This document shows, piece by piece, positions 60,708-64,000 of a stretch of DNA of 64,000 nt (the first letter of the stretch is position 1; every line of letters starts with the position of its first letter). Below the pieces are notes generated by a model. That model saw only the letters and a list, made by a program, of their open reading frames with translations, did not search any database and was not told the DNA's origin. The position numbers and the translations under genes are program-made. The stretch spans positions 1,116,001-1,180,000 of the forward strand of contig CP074402.1 of assembly GCA_018388625.1 (NCBI GenBank), given 5' to 3'. This DNA is from Nocardiopsis eucommiae. Its GTDB lineage: Bacteria; Actinomycetota; Actinomycetes; Streptosporangiales; Streptosporangiaceae.

Positions 60708-61813
60708 GCCTGCTGGAGATCAGGGACCTCAAGGTCCACTTCCCCATCAAGCGCGGCGTGATCGTCGACCGCACCGTGGGGCACGTGCGCGCCGTGGACG
60801 GGGTGTCGCTGGCCATCGAGCAGGGCCAGACCTACGGCCTGGTGGGGGAGTCCGGCTGTGGCAAGACCACCCTGGGCCGGGCGGTGCTGCGGCTGAACGG
60901 GATCACCGAGGGCGAGGTGTGGTTCGGCGGGCGCGACCTGGCCGGGCTCGACGCTGAGTCGATGCGCCGGGAGCGCGCCAATCTCCAGATGGTCTTCCAG
61001 GACCCTCTGGGCAGCCTGAACCCGCGCCAGAACATCGGGTCCATCCTGCTGGAGGGGCTCCAGACGCACGGGATCGGCGGCCCCGAGGGCAAGGAGGCCC
61101 AGGGTCTGAGCGGTGCGGAGCTGCGGCGGCGGACGGGCGAGGACCAGCGCCGCCGGGTGGTGGACGCGCTGGAGCGGGTGGGGCTGTCCGCGAAGGCGCT
61201 CCAGCGCTATCCGCACGAGTTCTCGGGTGGTCAGCGCCAGCGGATCGGGATCGCCCGGGCGCTGGTCCTGGAGCCGGACCTCATCATCTGCGACGAGCCG
61301 GTCTCGGCGCTGGACGTGTCCATCCAGGCCCAGGTGCTCAACCTGCTGGAGGAGCTCCAGGAGGAACTGGGCCTGACGTACCTGGTGATCGCGCACGACC
61401 TCGCGGTGGTGCGGCACGTGAGTGACGTCGTGGGGGTGATGTACCTGGGTTCTCTGGTCGAGGAGGCCACCAGCGACGAGCTGTACGAGACCCCGCTGCA
61501 CCCGTACACCAGGTCGCTGATGTCGGCGGTGCCGGTGCCGGACCCGACCGTGGAGGACACCCGGGAACGCATCCTGCTCGCGGGCGACCTGCCCTCGCCC
61601 GCGAACCCGCCCGCGGGCTGCCGGTTCCACACCCGTTGCCCGTGGCGGCAGGAGGAGCGGTGCGACACCGAGCGTCCCGAGCTGCGCCCGCTGAACGGCG
61701 GGGACGCCAGCGCCACCCATCGGGTGGCCTGCCACTACGCCGAGCAGATCCTCTCCGGCGAGATCCAGCCCCGCGAGGAGCTGGCGGAGCGGATCGTGCA
61801 CGGCGCGAGCTGA
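60704..61813 (+). CDS. ABC transporter ATP-binding protein (DppF-like)
   Basis: A 369-residue ATPase, intact. Walker A is GESGCGKTT, Q-loop MVFQDPLGSLNPRQN, signature FSGGQRQRIGIARAL, Walker B LIICDEPVSALDVSIQ and H-loop VIAHDLAVVRHVSD. The C-terminal Cys-rich extension is PPAGCRFHTRCPWRQEERC. An insert of about 25 residues (GPEGKEAQGLSGAELRRRTG) precedes the signature region. It ends the importer operon, followed by a strong terminator. Confidence 0.94.
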   Translation: MSLLEIRDLKVHFPIKRGVIVDRTVGHVRAVDGVSLAIEQGQTYGLVGESGCGKTTLGRAVLRLNGITEGEVWFGGRDLAGLDAESMRRERANLQMVFQDPLGSLNPRQNIGSILLEGLQTHGIGGPEGKEAQGLSGAELRRRTGEDQRRRVVDALERVGLSAKALQRYPHEFSGGQRQRIGIARALVLEPDLIICDEPVSALDVSIQAQVLNLLEELQEELGLTYLVIAHDLAVVRHVSDVVGVMYLGSLVEEATSDELYETPLHPYTRSLMSAVPVPDPTVEDTRERILLAGDLPSPANPPAGCRFHTRCPWRQEERCDTERPELRPLNGGDASATHRVACHYAEQILSGEIQPREELAERIVHGAS

Positions 61814-61818
61814 TCCGG

Positions 61819-61857
61819 CGCGGGCGCGCGGGTGCCGAGGGCACCCGCGCGCCCGCG
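61819..61857. terminator. Terminator of the second importer operon
   Basis: Perfect 18-bp arms at 61819-61836 and 61840-61857 with a GAG loop, six bases after the operon's last stop and ten before the end of the convergent acetyltransferase gene, so it can serve both. Confidence 0.75.
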
Positions 61858-61866
61858 TGTCCGCCC

Positions 61867-62487
61867 TCACCCGGGAGTGTCGACCGGCCGGGTGAACCGG
61901 CGGCACAGGTGGACCCGCCGGAACTCGGCACGCAGCCCCTCCTCGTCCGCCGGGTCGGCGTGCGCGAGGGCCCTCACCACCGCTGTGACCTTCGGGACGC
62001 TGGCGGGTCGTGACGCGTGGTGTGTGCGGGCGTCCAGCGGCGCAAGGGCGAGCCGTGCCACCTCGTCGTGGTCGGCGTACACGTGGAGGTAGTGGTCGTG
62101 GTCGGTGAAGCCGCCGGACCGGTACCAGGCCAGTGTGGCGGGGTCGTCACGGGTCCAGGCGTCCAGCCTCCGGACCCCCTGCTCGCGCAGACGATCCAGG
62201 AGGGTGGACAGCAGCCGCCCGCCCACTCCTCGGCCCTGGTGGTCGGGGTGGACGGCGACGGTCTCGATCACCGCCGTGTCGCCGTCCAGTTCGGCGTCGA
62301 GGATGCCGACCAGGGTCGCGCCGCGTACCGCGACCAGCTCCACGGAGGCGGCCGGACGGACCGGTTTCGTCTGGACCACGTCGTCGTGGTACGCGGTGTG
62401 GAGGAAGGACAGGACCCGGCAGCGCAGCCACTCCTCCTCGTCGGCGGTGCGGTAAGTGCGGATCTCCGTGGGGGGCATGTCGGTCAT
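61867..62487 (-). CDS. GNAT-family N-acetyltransferase
   Basis: A 206-residue acyl-CoA transferase. The N-terminal 145 residues form the GNAT fold, with the acetyl-CoA loop VAVHPDHQGRGVGGRLLSTLLDRLREQG and then LDAWTRDDPATLAWYRSGGFTDHDHYLHVY. A C-terminal extension of about 50 residues follows. The substrate is unknown. The ATG at 62487 (MTDMPPTEIRTYRTADEEEWLR) is chosen because the family domain begins there. It is convergent with the importer operon. Confidence 0.82.
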   Translation of the reverse strand: MTDMPPTEIRTYRTADEEEWLRCRVLSFLHTAYHDDVVQTKPVRPAASVELVAVRGATLVGILDAELDGDTAVIETVAVHPDHQGRGVGGRLLSTLLDRLREQGVRRLDAWTRDDPATLAWYRSGGFTDHDHYLHVYADHDEVARLALAPLDARTHHASRPASVPKVTAVVRALAHADPADEEGLRAEFRRVHLCRRFTRPVDTPG

Positions 62488-62625
62488 TCTCGGCACCGTG
62501 ATCCACGGCCGCAACGGGTTTCGGGGGCTTGCCCGGGAGTGTCGGACGCGACTCCGTCCTCCCGAGTGCCGGGCGGGTGGAACGGGGAGGTAGGAAGGAG
62601 ACGGTACGTACGGAGGGAGCCGATC

Positions 62626-63038
62626 ATGGCGGACGCCGCGCACGCGCGAGGTTCGGGGCTGTTCCTGTACGACAGGGACTGCGGCTTCTGCCAGCGCGCG
62701 GTTGCCTTCGCGCGGGATCGCCTGCGCACCCGGACCGCCTTCGCGGCCTCTCAGGACTCCGACCTCCCCGCCCTCGGTCTCACCCCCGAGCAGGCCGACG
62801 AACAGGCCTGGATCGTCTATCCGGACGGTAGGCGGCTGGCCGGGGGCGACGCCGTCGCCGGGGTGCTCCTGGGCGCGGGGCTCCCCGCCCGGATCCTCGG
62901 CCGTTTCCTGCTGCTGCCCGGGGTGCGCGCGCTCAACCGCGCCGCCTACCGGATCGTGGCCGCGAACCGGTACCGGCTCCCCGGGGAAGCGCCGCCTGCG
63001 CGCTCCCGCCCTCGAACGGAAGGTCCACACCCCCATGA
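62626..63038 (+). CDS. DCC-family thiol-disulfide oxidoreductase-like protein; one frameshift
   Basis: About 137 residues. The DCC (DUF393) signature FLYDRDCGFCQRAVAFARDR carries the D-C-x-x-C thioredoxin-like centre near the N-terminus, and the family features FAASQDSDLPALGLTPEQADEQAWIVYPDGRRLAGGDAVAGVLL follow. The literal frame stays open past the next genes to the end of the window. Adding one G to GGGG at 62983-62986 ends the protein at 63038, overlapping the next ATG by four bases (ATGA), as expected in an operon. GGAGGGAG precedes the ATG at 62626. Its physiological role is unknown. Confidence 0.78.
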
Positions 63039-63448
63039 ACCCCCTGGCCGCGTCCTCCGACCAGATGATGCCGCTCGGCGCGATCGCCCTGATGATGGCG
63101 AGTCTGCTGCTCATGGCGGTGGCGCTGGTGCTCATGGGGGTGCGGGGTGCCCGGCGGAGGATCAGACCGAACCGCCTCTTCGGGATCCGGACCGCCTACA
63201 CGTTCTCCGGCGACTTCGCCTGGTACACCGTGCACGAACTGGCGGCGCCCTGGTCGATCGTGGCCGGGTTGGTCTGTCTGCCGGGCCTGGTCCTGCTGCC
63301 GGTGGCGGCCACCCCGAACCTCCAGGTCGCGGCGGTGCTCGCGCCGATCGGGGCCAGCCTCGTGGTGCTCCTCGTCGGGACGTGGCGGGCCCACAGGGTG
63401 GCACGGGAGCGTGCGGCCCGGGACGCGGGCCGCGCCGACCTGCCCTGA
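63035..63448 (+). CDS. SdpI-family membrane protein
   Basis: A 137-residue membrane protein with three hydrophobic segments (about 12-36, 68-85 and 92-115). Between the first two is the conserved R-R-R-I-R-P-N-R-L-F-G-I-R-T element, then AWYTVHELAAPWSIVAG. This loop is the mark of SdpI/YhfL-type proteins. Bacillus SdpI is the immunity and signalling protein against the SdpC toxin, but actinobacterial members lack sdpC neighbours and their role is unknown. It is coupled to the DCC gene. Confidence 0.75.
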   Translation: MNPLAASSDQMMPLGAIALMMASLLLMAVALVLMGVRGARRRIRPNRLFGIRTAYTFSGDFAWYTVHELAAPWSIVAGLVCLPGLVLLPVAATPNLQVAAVLAPIGASLVVLLVGTWRAHRVARERAARDAGRADLP

Positions 63449-63450
63449 AC

Positions 63451-64000
63451 TCAGGCGGCGCGCAGGGCCCGGCACACGTCCAGGACCCGTTCGCGCAGCA
63501 CCGCGCCGCGTTCGGCGAAGTCCCGCTGGTACTCCATGTAGGCGGCCTTGCCCTCGGCGGTCTCGATCCGCACCGGTTCGTACCCCCACGCGGCGAGGTC
63601 GTAGGGAGAGGCGCGCATGTCGAGCACGCGGATCTCCCTGGAGAGCTCGAAGCAGTCCGCGACCAGCTCCGAGGGGACCGCCGGGGTGAGCTTGTACGCC
63701 CACTTGTAGAGGTCCATGTTGGCGTGCAGGCACCCCGGCTGGTCCAGGTCGGCCTGGCGTTCCCGGGTGGGCTGGAGGGTGTTGAGCGGGCGGGCGGGTC
63801 CGGTGAAGAACCGGAACGCGTCGAAGTGCGAGCACTGGATCCGGTGCGACTCGACCACGCGGTCGGTGCCCTCGTGCCCGAGCCGCAGGGGGACCTGGCC
63901 GTGGCGCACCTCCTCGGTCCGGTACACCATCGCCCACTCGTGCAGCCCGAAGCAGCCCAGGTGCGCGGGGCGCTCGGCCACCGAGGTCAACAGGCGTTCC
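63451..64000 (-). CDS. Probable 3-methyladenine DNA glycosylase-annotated protein (5' end outside window)
   Basis: The C-terminal 183 or so residues of a minus-strand gene whose start lies beyond base 64000. It contains ERPAHLGCFGLHEWAMVYR, VVESHRIQCSHFDAFRFFTGPARPLNTLQPTR, GCLHANMDLYKWAYKL and MRASPYDLAAWGYEPVRIETAEGK. I recall this sequence type from actinobacterial proteins annotated as 3-methyladenine DNA glycosylase; I see no HhH-GPD motif in the visible part, so the assignment is not independently supported. It is convergent with the SdpI-like gene. Confidence 0.55.
   Translation of the reverse strand, partial: ERLLTSVAERPAHLGCFGLHEWAMVYRTEEVRHGQVPLRLGHEGTDRVVESHRIQCSHFDAFRFFTGPARPLNTLQPTRERQADLDQPGCLHANMDLYKWAYKLTPAVPSELVADCFELSREIRVLDMRASPYDLAAWGYEPVRIETAEGKAAYMEYQRDFAERGAVLRERVLDVCRALRAA

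Overview
The window is very GC-rich, uses GTG and TTG starts freely, and carries a typical actinobacterial gene set: a Kgd-type oxoglutarate enzyme with its small DUF6104 neighbour, an Scr1/DUF5753-type XRE regulator, PucR regulators, a PadR/DUF4097 pair and a CebR/CelR-type operator. It is best read as chromosomal core and catabolic DNA from a filamentous actinomycete, possibly Nocardiopsis-like. The genus is an inference from gene content only. I saw no rRNA, tRNA, CRISPR array, insertion sequence or prophage.

About half of the genes are broken by apparent frameshifts. Almost all are repaired by restoring one G or C to a short G/C run. At several loci the repaired reading ends exactly at an expected stop or start (hicB, the DUF4333 lipoprotein, the DCC/SdpI overlap). 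I therefore read them as homopolymer under-calls in the sequence, not as pseudogenes. Coordinates for such genes span the reconstructed gene, and each entry names the suspect run.

Layout. 0-14.7 kb holds mostly housekeeping genes: a membrane serine hydrolase, an orphan HicB-like protein, the PadR/DUF4097 pair, DUF6104 and kgd, a BlaI-type regulator, an MFS pump, a SUFU-domain protein, rlmN, a VTT-domain membrane protein, a DUF4333 lipoprotein, a nitrilase-family amidase and a small zinc-ribbon protein. 14.9-27.2 kb holds amino-acid/omega-amino-acid catabolism: mmsA, a class III aminotransferase, a PucR regulator, an AsnC regulator, gabT and a second PucR regulator. Inside it lies an organic-acid island (AtuA/DUF1446, an AtuA-like small subunit, a CitMHS transporter and a divergent LysR). 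27.3-31.4 kb holds a large SF1-helicase-like protein with degenerate ATPase motifs and an Nei-type DNA glycosylase.

31.4-41 kb is a beta-mannoside utilization locus: a LacI regulator, an Opp-type ABC importer (binding protein, two permeases, two ATPases) and a GH2 beta-mannosidase. The regulator and the transporter share a CTTA(A/C)CCGGTTCAGC operator, and the transporter also has a perfect TGGGAGCGCTCCCA box. A cold-shock gene follows. 41.6-48.2 kb is the glycerol regulon (glpD, glpF, glpK and an IclR/GylR regulator) with a shared TACGACA(A/T)TG element, interrupted by an XRE regulator. 48.3-54.2 kb holds a threonine aldolase, a MerR regulator, a DJ-1-like protein and a gluconate set (gntP, a FadR-type regulator, gntK). 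55.7-61.8 kb is a complete Dpp/Opp-type ABC importer operon. The end holds a GNAT acetyltransferase, a DCC-family thiol protein overlapping an SdpI-family membrane protein, and a partial gene resembling proteins annotated as 3-methyladenine DNA glycosylase.
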